From: a virus | Virus record (IMG/VR): IMGVR_UViG_3300010397_000008 | Location: 1-63,956 of that record | Strand: one strand, 5' to 3' | Length of the DNA stretch: 63,956 bases | Shown here: positions 21,729 through 30,484 of the stretch, in pieces | How positions within the stretch are numbered: position 1 is the stretch's first letter | How the letters are laid out: each line of letters opens with the position of its first letter | Notes under the pieces: generated by a model | What the model was told of the DNA's origin: nothing | What the model saw: the letters and a program-made list of their open reading frames with translations, nothing else | Database searches by the model: none | Made by a program: the position numbers and the translations under genes

Positions 21729-22112
21729 TGCCCGATATCGGAGGCCACCCGCTTGTCCCGGCTTTATGACCGTTTGGCCGTTAAGCGCCGGACGCTCTGA
21801 AAGGCAAGGGTCGTCGTGGAGTTGCCCGAAATCCTAGCTGGCGTTGGAAATTCAGCGGTCGGAAAGCCCGTTGCCGGGAAAAGTGCCCGCCCCCGTGTGC
21901 GTTTGCTCCGCCGGCCTTCAAGGGCAGGAGGCCGGTACTGCGGGCGGCGATCGGCGATATTGGTGCGTTGTACGGCACGCTTTGATGTGCTATAGCACCA
22001 ACACGATGCTCAGGTCGCTACCACGACTGAGTATCCAGCGGCCGGTTGGGGGGTCTCACCCCGCCGGCCGCCGCGCGCCTTTTGTACCACCGATGCGAAA
22101 GGTCTCCAACAA
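21729..22112. other. Inter-operon region with two strong hairpins and a palindrome
   Basis: No convincing gene is present. CCGGCCT (21911-21917) pairs with AGGCCGG (21929-21935). GTGCTATAGCAC (21987-21998) is a perfect palindrome. GGCCGG (22040-22045) pairs with CCGGCC (22064-22069) with inner G/C pairing and is followed ten bases later by TTTT. TTGTAC and TATAGC with 17-bp spacing (21969-21974, 21992-21997) could be a rightward promoter. The region separates two virion operons. Confidence 0.5.
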
Positions 22113-22295
22113 ATGATCGGCGGTTCTTGGCGCGAAGATTTGCCACCCCTCCCAAAGAAATCTTGGAAGCGCATTCGCAAGGTATTTCGTGAGACTGCCC
22201 TAAAGCCGGAGCCAGCCGCAGATGTGAGAGACAACCCACACGGGGGCGGTCTACCGGCGACCCAATCGATCCCCATTCGGGTCGATCACCGCTGA
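22113..22295 (+). CDS. Possible small basic protein, 60 aa, antisense to the virion block
   Basis: The ATG follows GAAAGG at a loose distance. The peptide WREDLPPLPKKSWKRIRKVF then RETALKPEPAADVRDN is well ordered, unlike a random frame. It would be the only rightward gene in this block and converges on the stop of the 603-aa gene. A weak promoter may lie near 21970. Treat as tentative. Confidence 0.35.
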   Translation: MIGGSWREDLPPLPKKSWKRIRKVFRETALKPEPAADVRDNPHGGGLPATQSIPIRVDHR

Positions 22296-24097
22296 TACTC
22301 GAAGGCGCGGGATAGGCCGTCGTCCTCGTGCGGCATCGCCAACGCAGCAGCGGGAACAGCCGTGTTCGGATTCGCTCCGTGCGTCGGCCGGTTGAACATC
22401 CGGTTCTGCATCCAATCGCTGCGCAGAAGGCTTCGGGCAGGATAACGCCCCGCGATGATCCCGCCGGCCAGCGGATGCCCCGCCCCGACCGCCGTTGCGC
22501 CAGCAACGAGGTCCAGTATGCTGAAAGCCTCCACCCCGCCGAACGCCGCCGGCGACTGCATGTTCCTGGTGAACGAATCGTATGCGTCCGCGATCGACTT
22601 CATTTCGCCGGTGAGGGGGCGGTCCCGCGTCCTGCGGAGCGCGGAAACCCGACGGGCGAGAACGTCGCCGTTTGCCAGATTGGTCGCATCCTCAAGGTCA
22701 TAGATTTTGGCGAACAACTGGCGAGCGTTCTGAAACTTCTTGATCGTCGCCTGCGCGGCGGCGGTATCGGCCGGGGTCAGCGTCCCCATCTTCGCCTTCA
22801 AATCCGCCTCGGCCGCCGCGAGCGCCGCCTGTGCGGCCGGCATGCCGATTGTCTGAACATTTCTCTGGCCGGCGAGAACCGCCTTCGCGTTCTCGACCGC
22901 CTGCGTTGCCTCGCTGACCTTGGCGAACGCCGCCGTGCGCTCAGGGCCGTAGCCAATTGACCGCTCGATCGCGTCCTCAAGGACATTCGCCGCCTGGCGC
23001 TGAGCTAAGCCAAGCTGGTGCATTTGGGGGTCGTTTTCCTTGCGGAAATTCCGCCCGGCATCAGCGCGCAGGTCGGCGATCTTCTTCATCACCGCGTCAG
23101 TTGAGGTGATGGGGTTGCGCAGCAGCGTCGCCTTCAGGTCCGCGACGTGAGGGTTCGGGACAGCCTCGGGGAAGGCGCGTTCCATCTCGGCGTTTCGAAT
23201 ACCGACGCCCTCAACCGCACTGCGAAACGCAGGGTCCGCGCTCAGCACCGTCTCGGGGGTTCCGGTCTTGACTGCATCGTATGCCTCGATGGCCGGCTTC
23301 TTGGCGGTTTCATAGGCCGCTTCGGTCAACATGGTGCCGGGCTTCAGCCCCACTGCTTTCGCCGCGAGTGCGTTGGTGTTCTTCTGGTTGTCCACCGAAA
23401 ACGACTGGTTTTTCTTGATCTTCCCGGAGTCGCCCGACAGCAGGCGCGACGTTGCGCTCGGGGACTCGCTGATTTCCTCGGGCGGCAGCCTGTACCCGGC
23501 AGACCGGGCGGAGACCGCCGCCGGGGTCGCCGCACTGGCACCGGGGATCGTACGCCTCCGCATTGCCGTCGCCGCACCACCCGCGAACGGCAGCACGTCG
23601 CCGGCAATCGTCGCGGCCGGCCCGAGCGTTTCGCGGGTTCCGGTCAGGTCGCCGATCCCGCCCGCCACCGCACCTATCGCCTGTCCGGGGATGCCAAGCG
23701 CCGCCGCCAGCCGGTCGCCGCTCTCGGTCTGTGGCAACCGCAGGCCCGACGTGCCTTCAAGCGATTTGTCGCGTTCCTCCCAAAACCCCTCGCGACCACC
23801 CTCGCTAATCGGCGGCGACCGGACGGCACCGACGACATCGGCCGCAAGGTTCCGCACCGGGTCAGCCACGAGCGTATTGTAGAGCGGCGGCCCGATGTTC
23901 TTCGTCAGGCTGTAGATCGGAGAATAGGACAGCACGTCATCGGCGATTGAGGTCAGTGTGGGCTTCTTGGGCGCGGCGACGGTCGGGCCGATGGGCGCGG
24001 TATCTTTCGGGACGGTCACAATATCCGGTGGCAGCGCAGCGACCTTTTGGGACGACGCGGCATCAACAGGGACCAGATCAGCGGGAAGATCGCTCAT
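22286..24097 (-). CDS. Large virion protein, internal/ejection protein candidate, 603 aa
   Basis: The protein is rich in Ala with low-complexity ends. Residues 1-60 are Pro/Val-rich. Residues 90-200 contain hydrophobic Gly/Ala segments (IPGQAIGAVAGGIGDLTG; VLPFAGGAATAM). Residues 300-510 are helical with coiled-coil character (QRQAANVLEDAIERSIG; AKIYDLEDATNLAN). It lies in a run of three large Ala-rich genes upstream of a gp13-like gene. That is how podophage internal proteins, ejected with the DNA, are often arranged. No catalytic motif seen. Confidence 0.55.
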   Translation of the reverse strand: MSDLPADLVPVDAASSQKVAALPPDIVTVPKDTAPIGPTVAAPKKPTLTSIADDVLSYSPIYSLTKNIGPPLYNTLVADPVRNLAADVVGAVRSPPISEGGREGFWEERDKSLEGTSGLRLPQTESGDRLAAALGIPGQAIGAVAGGIGDLTGTRETLGPAATIAGDVLPFAGGAATAMRRRTIPGASAATPAAVSARSAGYRLPPEEISESPSATSRLLSGDSGKIKKNQSFSVDNQKNTNALAAKAVGLKPGTMLTEAAYETAKKPAIEAYDAVKTGTPETVLSADPAFRSAVEGVGIRNAEMERAFPEAVPNPHVADLKATLLRNPITSTDAVMKKIADLRADAGRNFRKENDPQMHQLGLAQRQAANVLEDAIERSIGYGPERTAAFAKVSEATQAVENAKAVLAGQRNVQTIGMPAAQAALAAAEADLKAKMGTLTPADTAAAQATIKKFQNARQLFAKIYDLEDATNLANGDVLARRVSALRRTRDRPLTGEMKSIADAYDSFTRNMQSPAAFGGVEAFSILDLVAGATAVGAGHPLAGGIIAGRYPARSLLRSDWMQNRMFNRPTHGANPNTAVPAAALAMPHEDDGLSRAFEYQR

Positions 24098-25860
24098 TGC
24101 GCGGGCGCACCGTTCTTGTCATACGCCTTGCCAGCGTCGTCGTAGAACCGCTGCGTGCTCGGCGACCACCCTTTGAGCGTCATGCCCTTCAACGCCTCGG
24201 GCACAGGGGGTGGCGCGCTCGGCTGTCCGGCTGGCGCGGTGGTGGCAGGGGATGGAGACGATGGCACAGGCGACGGCTTCTCCGAATCAGCCTCACGCCT
24301 CGCCAGCATGCGTTCGGCGAACGTATTGACCGACTCCTTGAACTTCTTTTTGCCGCCGAACGCCAGTTGGTTGACATCGTGCACGCTGTACGGGACCGCC
24401 TTTTCGATCTCTTTTTGCAAGTTCCGCAGCAGTTCTTTTTGCGGCTCCTTCACGGCGTCCGACGACAGCATGGCGCGGATATTGGCCTCTGCGATCTGCC
24501 TAATCTCGGCATAGGATCGCATGACGGCGGTTCCAGACCAGCCTTTTTGCGGGACCAGAACATTGTTGGCCGTCGTGAGCCCGACCAGCCCTTGCGCGGC
24601 GCCCTGCGATTCGATGGTCGCCAGTTGCCGTTGAAGGCCGGTGAATTGCTGTGTCACGGCCAATGCCTGTTCACCGACAAGATGCGTCGCAGCCACGCGC
24701 CCGATTGCCGCCTTGAGGCTGTCCGGCTGTATCGACTGCAAACCCATGAACGCACCGGCATTTGAATCAATCGGCAACTCGACTAGGTTTTTCAGCGACG
24801 CCGCCAGTTCGCTGGTCGCGCCGATCAGCCTGTTGGCCTGCGACGCCGCCTGCCGGCCCTCGCTGCCGGGCGGCGCAGAATGGATCGTTTGCCCTGGTTG
24901 CAGTTGGATCGGCTGGTTATTGTCGGTTCGGACGATCTTGTTCTCACCGCGCATGCTTTCGCGGCCCATGACCCGCTCAACTTCTTTCCCTTGGGCGTCC
25001 CGGATGACGAACTCCTTGCTCGCGTGAAACTCCGGGGCGTTGGCGGCAGAGGCGTTCGAGGCTAGGTCATGCTGTGCCGCTCGGGCGTTCTTGTACCGCA
25101 ACTGCGCTTCGGGGTCGTTAGGGTTCTCCCGGAGCGCATTGCCAGCATCCAGAACCTCCTGGTTGACTTCGCCCGTTCGCCGCGCGGCCGCTGTCTGCGT
25201 TATCATCTGATCGGTGCGCGCCTTGCGCTCATTAGCGAGCGCCACGGCTTCGGTTAACTTCTCCCCCTTCGCAAACTGTTCCATCGGGCTATCGCCGAGC
25301 GCTACCGCCTTCGCGTTGAACAGCGCCAGCGCGCCCTTCGAGTCGGTCGCGATCATATCCAGCGCGTCCTTGTAGGACTCGTGCTGGTATTCGTAGAGCT
25401 TGAGGCTGTAGTCGCTCTCGGCCTTCCACTTGTCGAACGCCGTCTTGTACGCAGAGGCGTCCTTCGCCTGGTACGCCTTCATCACGTCAGCGGCGGCGTT
25501 GAGCGAGTTGAGCAGAGGGCGTTTGGTGAAGGCGCTGCCCAGCATCGCCATCGACATAGCGAGCGAGCCCCACGCCTCGACCGGGTTGGTATTCTGCATC
25601 GTCGGCGCGGGCTGCGGAGGCGGCATGGGAGGCTTTTGGAGCATCAGCGCGTGACGCGCGGCGTTCGATGCCTCCGTACTCTTGACCAGTTCGTCGCCGG
25701 CCGCTTTCAGCTTTTCTTGATGCGCCGCGCTCTCGCCCTTGACCTTGGCGATCTCGCCCGGCGTCGGCCCGGCCCCCATCGCGTTCGCAAAGCCGCTTGG
25801 CCCCGGCGGGATCGCCGATGGCACCGATGGCGGCTCGTCCCGCGTGGCGAGGTCGGACAC
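24094..25860 (-). CDS. Large helical virion protein, internal/ejection protein candidate, 588 aa
   Basis: GTG start just after the preceding stop; ATGA overlap at its end. Residues 30-70 and 110-420 are long helices (AAHQEKLKAAGDELVKSTEA; MKAYQAKDASAYKTAFDKWK; LRNLQKEIEKAV). The tail (residues 500-588) is Pro/Ala-rich and ends in WSPSTQRFYDDAGKAYDKNG. By size, composition and position it is a second internal virion protein candidate. No known enzyme motif. Confidence 0.55.
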   Translation of the reverse strand: MSDLATRDEPPSVPSAIPPGPSGFANAMGAGPTPGEIAKVKGESAAHQEKLKAAGDELVKSTEASNAARHALMLQKPPMPPPQPAPTMQNTNPVEAWGSLAMSMAMLGSAFTKRPLLNSLNAAADVMKAYQAKDASAYKTAFDKWKAESDYSLKLYEYQHESYKDALDMIATDSKGALALFNAKAVALGDSPMEQFAKGEKLTEAVALANERKARTDQMITQTAAARRTGEVNQEVLDAGNALRENPNDPEAQLRYKNARAAQHDLASNASAANAPEFHASKEFVIRDAQGKEVERVMGRESMRGENKIVRTDNNQPIQLQPGQTIHSAPPGSEGRQAASQANRLIGATSELAASLKNLVELPIDSNAGAFMGLQSIQPDSLKAAIGRVAATHLVGEQALAVTQQFTGLQRQLATIESQGAAQGLVGLTTANNVLVPQKGWSGTAVMRSYAEIRQIAEANIRAMLSSDAVKEPQKELLRNLQKEIEKAVPYSVHDVNQLAFGGKKKFKESVNTFAERMLARREADSEKPSPVPSSPSPATTAPAGQPSAPPPVPEALKGMTLKGWSPSTQRFYDDAGKAYDKNGAPAQ

Positions 25861-25861
25861 G

Positions 25862-27217
25862 TCACGCGGCCTTCAACGTGATCGTCCCGGCTCCCCCACC
25901 GCCAGCGCCGGCGAGCGCGCCAGCGAAATTGCCGATCGCGGACCCGAGCGCCTGGTCCTGGGCGAGCGCATCCCGACTTATGGCCTGGTAGATTTGGGCC
26001 GCCAGCCCCTCGGTGTTGACCGCCTGCCCGACCATCGCCGAACCCTGCGAGAGAAGCTGTAGCGCGATCTGCGCCGCGGCGTTGTGGGCGCGCTCGTGCG
26101 CTGCGGCGATGTCCTGCTGTTCCGCCGACGATCCCGACATGCCGCGATTCGCGTACCCGGACCTGATCTGCGCCTCGGCCGCGGCGGTCGCCGTCTTGAG
26201 GCCGTCCGAAAGCCCCGGCGGCAGCGTGCCGGTGTTTACGAACGATTCGAGTTGCTGCCCCTTGTTGGCCTGCGCGCCAGCCGTCGCCGCGAGGCTGTTC
26301 GCTGCGTTCCGAGTCTGCGCCTCGCCGGGGATCGGCTGGTTGCCTTTGAGCAGGTTCATGCCGAGGCCGCCCAAGGAAGCCGCAAGGCCGAGGTCTTTGC
26401 TGTTCAGCGCGCCGCCGGTGATGCTGCCGATCGCCTTGTCGAACCCGCTGGTCAAACCGCCGCCGGCGCTCGACGCGGAACTTGCGTCGCCGACACCGCC
26501 GGCCGTGGTCGCCCCCGTGGCGGGGTCAAAGCTCAAGACGCTGGTGCCGGGGCCGGCCTCGAACGTGTTGGTGAAGGTGCCCGTGGCCGCTGGCGACAAC
26601 TCCCCTATGCTGGACGGCACCGCTGACGCCGCCGCGCTGGGCAACGCGCTCGCGCCGACCGGCGACGCCGCGCTGGCCGGGACCGCCGGATTGGCAAGGT
26701 TCGCCAGCGGCGTGACGCCCTCGATGCCTGGAACCGAACCCGCCGGCACCGCGCCGGGGATGATGCCGCTGCTGCCGCCGCCGAGCGCCAAGTCCAATCC
26801 GCCGGAACCCGCGCCAGCAAAGTCAAGCGCACCGGCCCCTAGATCGAGCGCCCCCGCCCCGGCCGCACCCGCGCCAGCGCCGCCCAACGAAATCGCTTCG
26901 GGGATCGTGCTCGCCGCGCTGCCGGCTAGTTCGCCGGCCCCCAACAGGCCACCGCCCGCCAGAAGGTCGCCGGTGAACGCGCCGCCCGCCGCAGCCTCCC
27001 CCGCACCGATACCAGCGGCGGCAGCCTCGCCAGCCCCGATGCCAGCAGCGGCCTCACCAGCGCCAAAGAGGCCAGCCAACGCCTCACCGCCCAAGAGAAT
27101 GTCTCCAAGGGCAAAAATAGCGGAAAATGGGTCATGAAGGGTGGTGGGCGATCCCCACCGGAAAAATACGGCGCGGAATAGAGCCAAGATCAGCATTATC
27201 AGGACAAATTCGGGCAT
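25862..27217 (-). CDS. Gly/Ala-rich virion protein, internal/ejection candidate, 451 aa
   Basis: The N-terminus has one hydrophobic helix (FVLIMLILALFRAVFF). Residues 40-130 consist of short repeats such as GAGEAAAGIGAGEAAAAGIG. Residues 300-445 are helical (SNQ-free, AAAHERAHNAAAQIALQLL) and contain the RSGYANRGMSGSSAEQQDIA motif that I know from podophage internal-core proteins. A long open frame also exists on the opposite strand but is a Pro/Ala-rich shadow. The protein probably inserts into the host envelope during DNA ejection. Confidence 0.6.
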   Translation of the reverse strand: MPEFVLIMLILALFRAVFFRWGSPTTLHDPFSAIFALGDILLGGEALAGLFGAGEAAAGIGAGEAAAAGIGAGEAAAGGAFTGDLLAGGGLLGAGELAGSAASTIPEAISLGGAGAGAAGAGALDLGAGALDFAGAGSGGLDLALGGGSSGIIPGAVPAGSVPGIEGVTPLANLANPAVPASAASPVGASALPSAAASAVPSSIGELSPAATGTFTNTFEAGPGTSVLSFDPATGATTAGGVGDASSASSAGGGLTSGFDKAIGSITGGALNSKDLGLAASLGGLGMNLLKGNQPIPGEAQTRNAANSLAATAGAQANKGQQLESFVNTGTLPPGLSDGLKTATAAAEAQIRSGYANRGMSGSSAEQQDIAAAHERAHNAAAQIALQLLSQGSAMVGQAVNTEGLAAQIYQAISRDALAQDQALGSAIGNFAGALAGAGGGGAGTITLKAA

Positions 27218-27660
27218 CTCCGGCTGATCTCCATCAGGCTGCCGTGGCGGCCGAAAGCCTCGCGGTCGCCGACCTTAACAAATCCCAGCCATTTCAGCCA
27301 CCGCAACGATTTTACCCAGCGATCATCCACAGCACATTGCAGCGTCGGCCATCGGGACAGGATTTCGCCGAGTTCGGCACGGGTTGTCCGCAGGAATCCT
27401 TTTTTGTCTCGCGCCACCGCTCCGGCGGCCGCCATCATCCAAAGGTACGGAGGATCGTCGAGCATCACGCCACCGACGAACACCACATGATTGCGATCGT
27501 CGCGGGCGCAAAACGAATAGGTCGAGCGGTCAAGGACGCGCAACAGCGCTCGGATCGGGTTGCCTTGCGAAAGACACGCCAATTCGGCTAGGTCATCATC
27601 GGCCAATGCGGATAGGAGTTCGGCAAGAGCCGCCGCAGATGCCGGGTGGTCAATGTGCAT
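27199..27660 (-). CDS. T7 gp13-like internal virion protein (DUF2833 type)
   Basis: The protein shows the GNAT-like plan of the DUF2833 family: GNPIRALLRVLDRSTYSFCA, then a strand HVVFVGGVML and PYLWMMAAAGAVARDKKGFL. VDDRWVKSLRWLKWLGF then precedes GRHGSLMEIS. T7 gp13 is needed for correct internal core assembly or infectivity. Start is the ATG overlapping the stop of the tiny upstream gene; two TTG codons lie just before it. It is the best anchor for calling this block internal virion proteins. Confidence 0.7.
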   Translation of the reverse strand: MHIDHPASAAALAELLSALADDDLAELACLSQGNPIRALLRVLDRSTYSFCARDDRNHVVFVGGVMLDDPPYLWMMAAAGAVARDKKGFLRTTRAELGEILSRWPTLQCAVDDRWVKSLRWLKWLGFVKVGDREAFGRHGSLMEISRRCPNLS

Positions 27661-27724
27661 CAACAAGCGGGATGATGTCGGCGAGCGCCGCGACGAAGCC
27701 CTCGACTTGGCAGGTGACGGTCAT
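27650..27724 (-). CDS. Tiny protein, 24 aa
   Basis: An ATGA overlap with the oxygenase stop opens MTVTCQVEGFVAALADIIPL, ending VDAH just where the gp13-like gene begins. It may be a translated coupling peptide between the two genes rather than a functional protein. Confidence 0.4.
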   Translation of the reverse strand: MTVTCQVEGFVAALADIIPLVDAH

Positions 27725-28266
27725 CCCGCCAGCACCGCCGGGCTCTCCGGGTGCGTGTCGATAATCAGGTGAATCCTGGCCGCATCCCCCTCGTTCGCGC
27801 CCGAGTGCGCCACCTTGTTGTCGAGGGCGTAACAGACCCCCGCCGCAAGATGGTATTTCTCGCCGTCCACCGTCAGCCACGCCTTCGGGTTCGTTAAGAT
27901 CGGGACGTGAAAGCGCTCCGTGTTCGTGAAGTAGATGCCGGTGTCCGTGTGCTCGGCGATGACCCCGCCCGGCGACAGCCGCACCAGCATCGCCCGCGCC
28001 GGTCGGCCCTCCGTCCGAACGCAAATCTCGTCGATCGCCACGGCCAGCGCGCCGATGTGATGCCGCGTCGCCACCGAGGCCAACTGGTGCAGAATGTCGC
28101 GTGGCCTTGACCCAGGTTGTCGCCTCAAATGGATAACTTCGGAGTTCTTGTGCGGGGAGAACGGCAGCGTTTGTCTTAGCCGATCCTCGCCCCACAGGTC
28201 GTCAAAGGCCGGCAGCATATCGAGGATCGGCGTGATGTCGTAGGGGAACAGCTTGACGACTGACAA
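27721..28266 (-). CDS. Aspartyl/asparaginyl beta-hydroxylase-type 2-oxoglutarate oxygenase
   Basis: The family hydroxylates Asp/Asn side chains (or related targets) using Fe(II) and 2-oxoglutarate. With the TTG start (GGAGG five bases upstream) the protein has 181 residues. H106 and D108 in EHTDTG and H154 in KVAHSG give the metal triad. R164 in ARIHLIIDTH is the expected 2-oxoglutarate ligand. The strands FHVPILTNPKAWLTVDG and GVCYALDN complete the double-stranded beta-helix. Its position between virion genes suggests that a virion or host surface protein is modified; the substrate is unknown. Confidence 0.8.
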   Translation of the reverse strand: MSVVKLFPYDITPILDMLPAFDDLWGEDRLRQTLPFSPHKNSEVIHLRRQPGSRPRDILHQLASVATRHHIGALAVAIDEICVRTEGRPARAMLVRLSPGGVIAEHTDTGIYFTNTERFHVPILTNPKAWLTVDGEKYHLAAGVCYALDNKVAHSGANEGDAARIHLIIDTHPESPAVLAG

Positions 28267-28307
28267 CGCAGCCTCCGAATTGGTGCGTTGCACCGTACCA
28301 CGGATCG

Positions 28308-28646
28308 TCAGATTTTCAACATCCCCCGCGCGGCGTTGATTTCGGTGAAAACCTGCCAGACCCACGCCTGCCGCTCGCGCTCGTCCTGTAAATCGACCGT
28401 CTCGATGTCGGCGCTCTGGACGTTCAACTCTTGGCAGATGTCACCGATGACGCCCGACACCCGCTCAAGCCACTCGCCGACCGCAGCCTCGGGGATCGGA
28501 AAAATCTGATATTCGACGAGGCTGACGCCCCGCTGCATGCGGAGCGCCTGGGTGATGTCCCTGACGTTTTGGTCGAGTTGGAAGCTCCACGAGGCCCAAT
28601 CGGATTGCTCGTGCGGGACGTTGAGCAGCGGTGCGGCGCTGGTCAC
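28308..28646 (-). CDS. Virion-block hypothetical protein, 112 aa
   Basis: It starts with GTG. The sequence HEQSDWASWSFQLDQNVRDI, EYQIFPIPEAAVGEWLERV and VQSADIETVDLQDERERQAW resembles small phage proteins that occur near tail genes and follow the plan H...D...F...HR.I...... L..Y.LDPI. A structural or assembly role is inferred from location. Confidence 0.55.
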   Translation of the reverse strand: MTSAAPLLNVPHEQSDWASWSFQLDQNVRDITQALRMQRGVSLVEYQIFPIPEAAVGEWLERVSGVIGDICQELNVQSADIETVDLQDERERQAWVWQVFTEINAARGMLKI

Positions 28647-28649
28647 GCC

Positions 28650-28868
28650 TCACCAGTCGTGGACAGCCCCAGAATTGTCCTCGGAGTCGCGGTCCAGTTG
28701 CCCCCACCGCTCGGTATTGGGGTTCTCGGGCCGCCTGTACGGGCCACGGCTACCGCTCGGCGGCCCCTGCGTCGGATCGCGGCTGACGCCGCCGCCGCCG
28801 GCCTGCCCTGGCACCACGGCGCGGAAACGAGGGTTAGGCCCCTCGGCAGGGTATTTGCGGAATGCCAT
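28650..28868 (-). CDS. Small Gly/Pro/Arg-rich structural protein, 72 aa
   Basis: GGAGG lies seven bases before the ATG. The protein is basic and disordered in composition (MAFRKYPAEGPNPRFRAVVP; PSGSRGPYRRPENPNTERW). Proteins like this are often minor virion parts. No domain visible. Confidence 0.55.
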   Translation of the reverse strand: MAFRKYPAEGPNPRFRAVVPGQAGGGGVSRDPTQGPPSGSRGPYRRPENPNTERWGQLDRDSEDNSGAVHDW

Positions 28869-28883
28869 CGTCAATCCTCCGTG

Positions 28884-29600
28884 TTATGGGGCGGCTTTGA
28901 ACGTCGCGATCCCGGTCGCGAGATCGTTTGTGATCCCGTTGTTCCACGTCGCGTTGCGCGTCGTTGCTGTGGTCTGCGCTTCGTAGGCAAGCGCGACACC
29001 GTATTTGCAGCCAGCCGGGCAGGTAACGGCGATCTGATCCACTATCGCCCCAACATTGGTGGTCGGGGCACTCGCGTAGACCCCAACCATGTGAACGACA
29101 AGCTCTGAATTTTCTGTCGGCGTAACAGAGCCGGTCGTAAGGGTGTTGACGCTCGCTGCCGCGTTGCTGTTGTGCTGGTCGTAGGGAGATGACGTTTTGA
29201 CCCCGGAGAAGGCCGCCGCAACAATCGCCGGAGCCGCTAGAGTAGTCGCAGTAATCGAGAACGTGTGCGACGCCCCGACAGTGCAAGGCGAGCAGTACCA
29301 CAACTCGCCATATTCATAGAGACCGATGAGGCCGGAAGATGCGTTAAGCCAGGTATTGCTCTTGCTGTCCGAAAGCGTCGGGAACCCACCATTTGCGTTG
29401 TAGGCGATCCCGAGGACGATCAAGCCATAGCCGGACGTGTCGATGGCCGGGGTAGTGGTGTTCTGGAACCCCTGAGAGGCGATGTGCGGCCCCAGGACGA
29501 ATTTCTGCGGCACCCCCGATCCACCAATCAACCATGCGTCGGCGCTCCCGCCGCCTAACGCGAGGCAGATCGCGAGCGTAAGTGCAAGTCGGAGCATCAT
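28884..29600 (-). CDS. Exported fibre-associated protein, 238 aa
   Basis: A signal peptide (MMLRLALTLAICLALGGGSA) precedes a beta-rich domain. The repeated strand pattern (YGLIVLGIAYNANGGFPTLS; NSELVVHMVGVYASAPTTNV) matches the family of the protein at 33282. Both may be fibre or appendage domains of the same fold. The start lies in an ATGATG overlap. Confidence 0.55.
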   Translation of the reverse strand: MMLRLALTLAICLALGGGSADAWLIGGSGVPQKFVLGPHIASQGFQNTTTPAIDTSGYGLIVLGIAYNANGGFPTLSDSKSNTWLNASSGLIGLYEYGELWYCSPCTVGASHTFSITATTLAAPAIVAAAFSGVKTSSPYDQHNSNAAASVNTLTTGSVTPTENSELVVHMVGVYASAPTTNVGAIVDQIAVTCPAGCKYGVALAYEAQTTATTRNATWNNGITNDLATGIATFKAAP

Positions 29601-30484
29601 GGCGTCGGGGCCAGAAACACGGTGATCGTCCCGATGCCGGTGCCGCCGGTCCACGCCGTCGTGCCGGTTGTCTGCAAGCACAGCCGCTCCCCGGCCGCGA
29701 TCGTCGAGGTCGTTACGGTCAGCGTTTGGTTGGTCGCCGCGGTCCCGTTCGCGTTGAACGAACCGGAATGCAGCACGGTGCCGGCCGAACATGCAGTCCC
29801 GCTCGGGGCCTTGTAGACCGAGACCGTCGCCGCGCTCCCGGTAGCCGTCTCAACCGAGCCGATGATAGCGCTGATCGTGGACGCTTGGTTGATGACTGCC
29901 AGGATCGTGTCGTTCGGATTGAGGGCCGCCGGCCAGCCGATCGCAATCGGGACGTTGTGCAGCTTGGCGATCCCGGCCGTCGAGGTCGAGGCGGCGGCAA
30001 GAGCCGGCGCGCCGTCCGACCGCATGAACGTCGTGGCCGAACCGTTGACGGCTGATGCGCCAGCGGTCGCGGTCGGATTGGCTCCGACAGCCGACGCCGA
30101 GCCGGAACAGCCCGTGCCGGCATCGCTCAAATCCGCACATGCCGCGGTCGTGCCGCCTGTAACCTGCCCCTTGGCGTTGAATGTGATTTTGAGCGCGGTT
30201 CCGGCGGTGGTGAGGTTCGGTAGCGTTGCCACAACCGATCCCACACCAGGGCCGGCCGCGATGTCCCCGGTTAGTTGCGTGATACCGGCGTTTGGCAGCG
30301 AAGCCCCGAGGGAGTTCACCGTCAATTTCTTGGTCACGCCGCCTTGAACCAATACGATCTGCTCGGAACCGGAGAGGGGCGTGCTCGCGGTCGGGCAATC
30401 GGTGATCTTGCCGCACGCGGCTTCGGCACCCCACGGGAGCGCGATAGCTGTGATCGCGAGAAGCGGGGCGATCCATCGGTTCAT
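29597..30484 (-). CDS. Tail fibre-like protein with signal peptide, 295 aa
   Basis: After a signal (MNRWIAPLLAITAIALPWGA) the protein shows fibre-type repeats: LSGSEQIVLVQGGVTKKLTV, then LPNAGITQLTGDIAAGPGVG and the familiar SVVATLPN segment. The C-terminal 110 residues form a strand-rich head (NDTILAVINQASTISAIIG; TVLHSGSFNANGT). The ITQLTGDV.AG.G.G...ATL pattern is widespread in phage tail fibres. It probably binds the host surface. Confidence 0.65.
   Translation of the reverse strand: MNRWIAPLLAITAIALPWGAEAACGKITDCPTASTPLSGSEQIVLVQGGVTKKLTVNSLGASLPNAGITQLTGDIAAGPGVGSVVATLPNLTTAGTALKITFNAKGQVTGGTTAACADLSDAGTGCSGSASAVGANPTATAGASAVNGSATTFMRSDGAPALAAASTSTAGIAKLHNVPIAIGWPAALNPNDTILAVINQASTISAIIGSVETATGSAATVSVYKAPSGTACSAGTVLHSGSFNANGTAATNQTLTVTTSTIAAGERLCLQTTGTTAWTGGTGIGTITVFLAPTP

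Noticed and set aside
26013-27137. Long open frame on the plus strand opposite the Gly/Ala-rich virion gene
   Set aside because: Its product is a Pro/Ala-rich mirror of GC-rich codons, it has no ribosome binding site, and the minus-strand product contains a recognisable internal-core motif.
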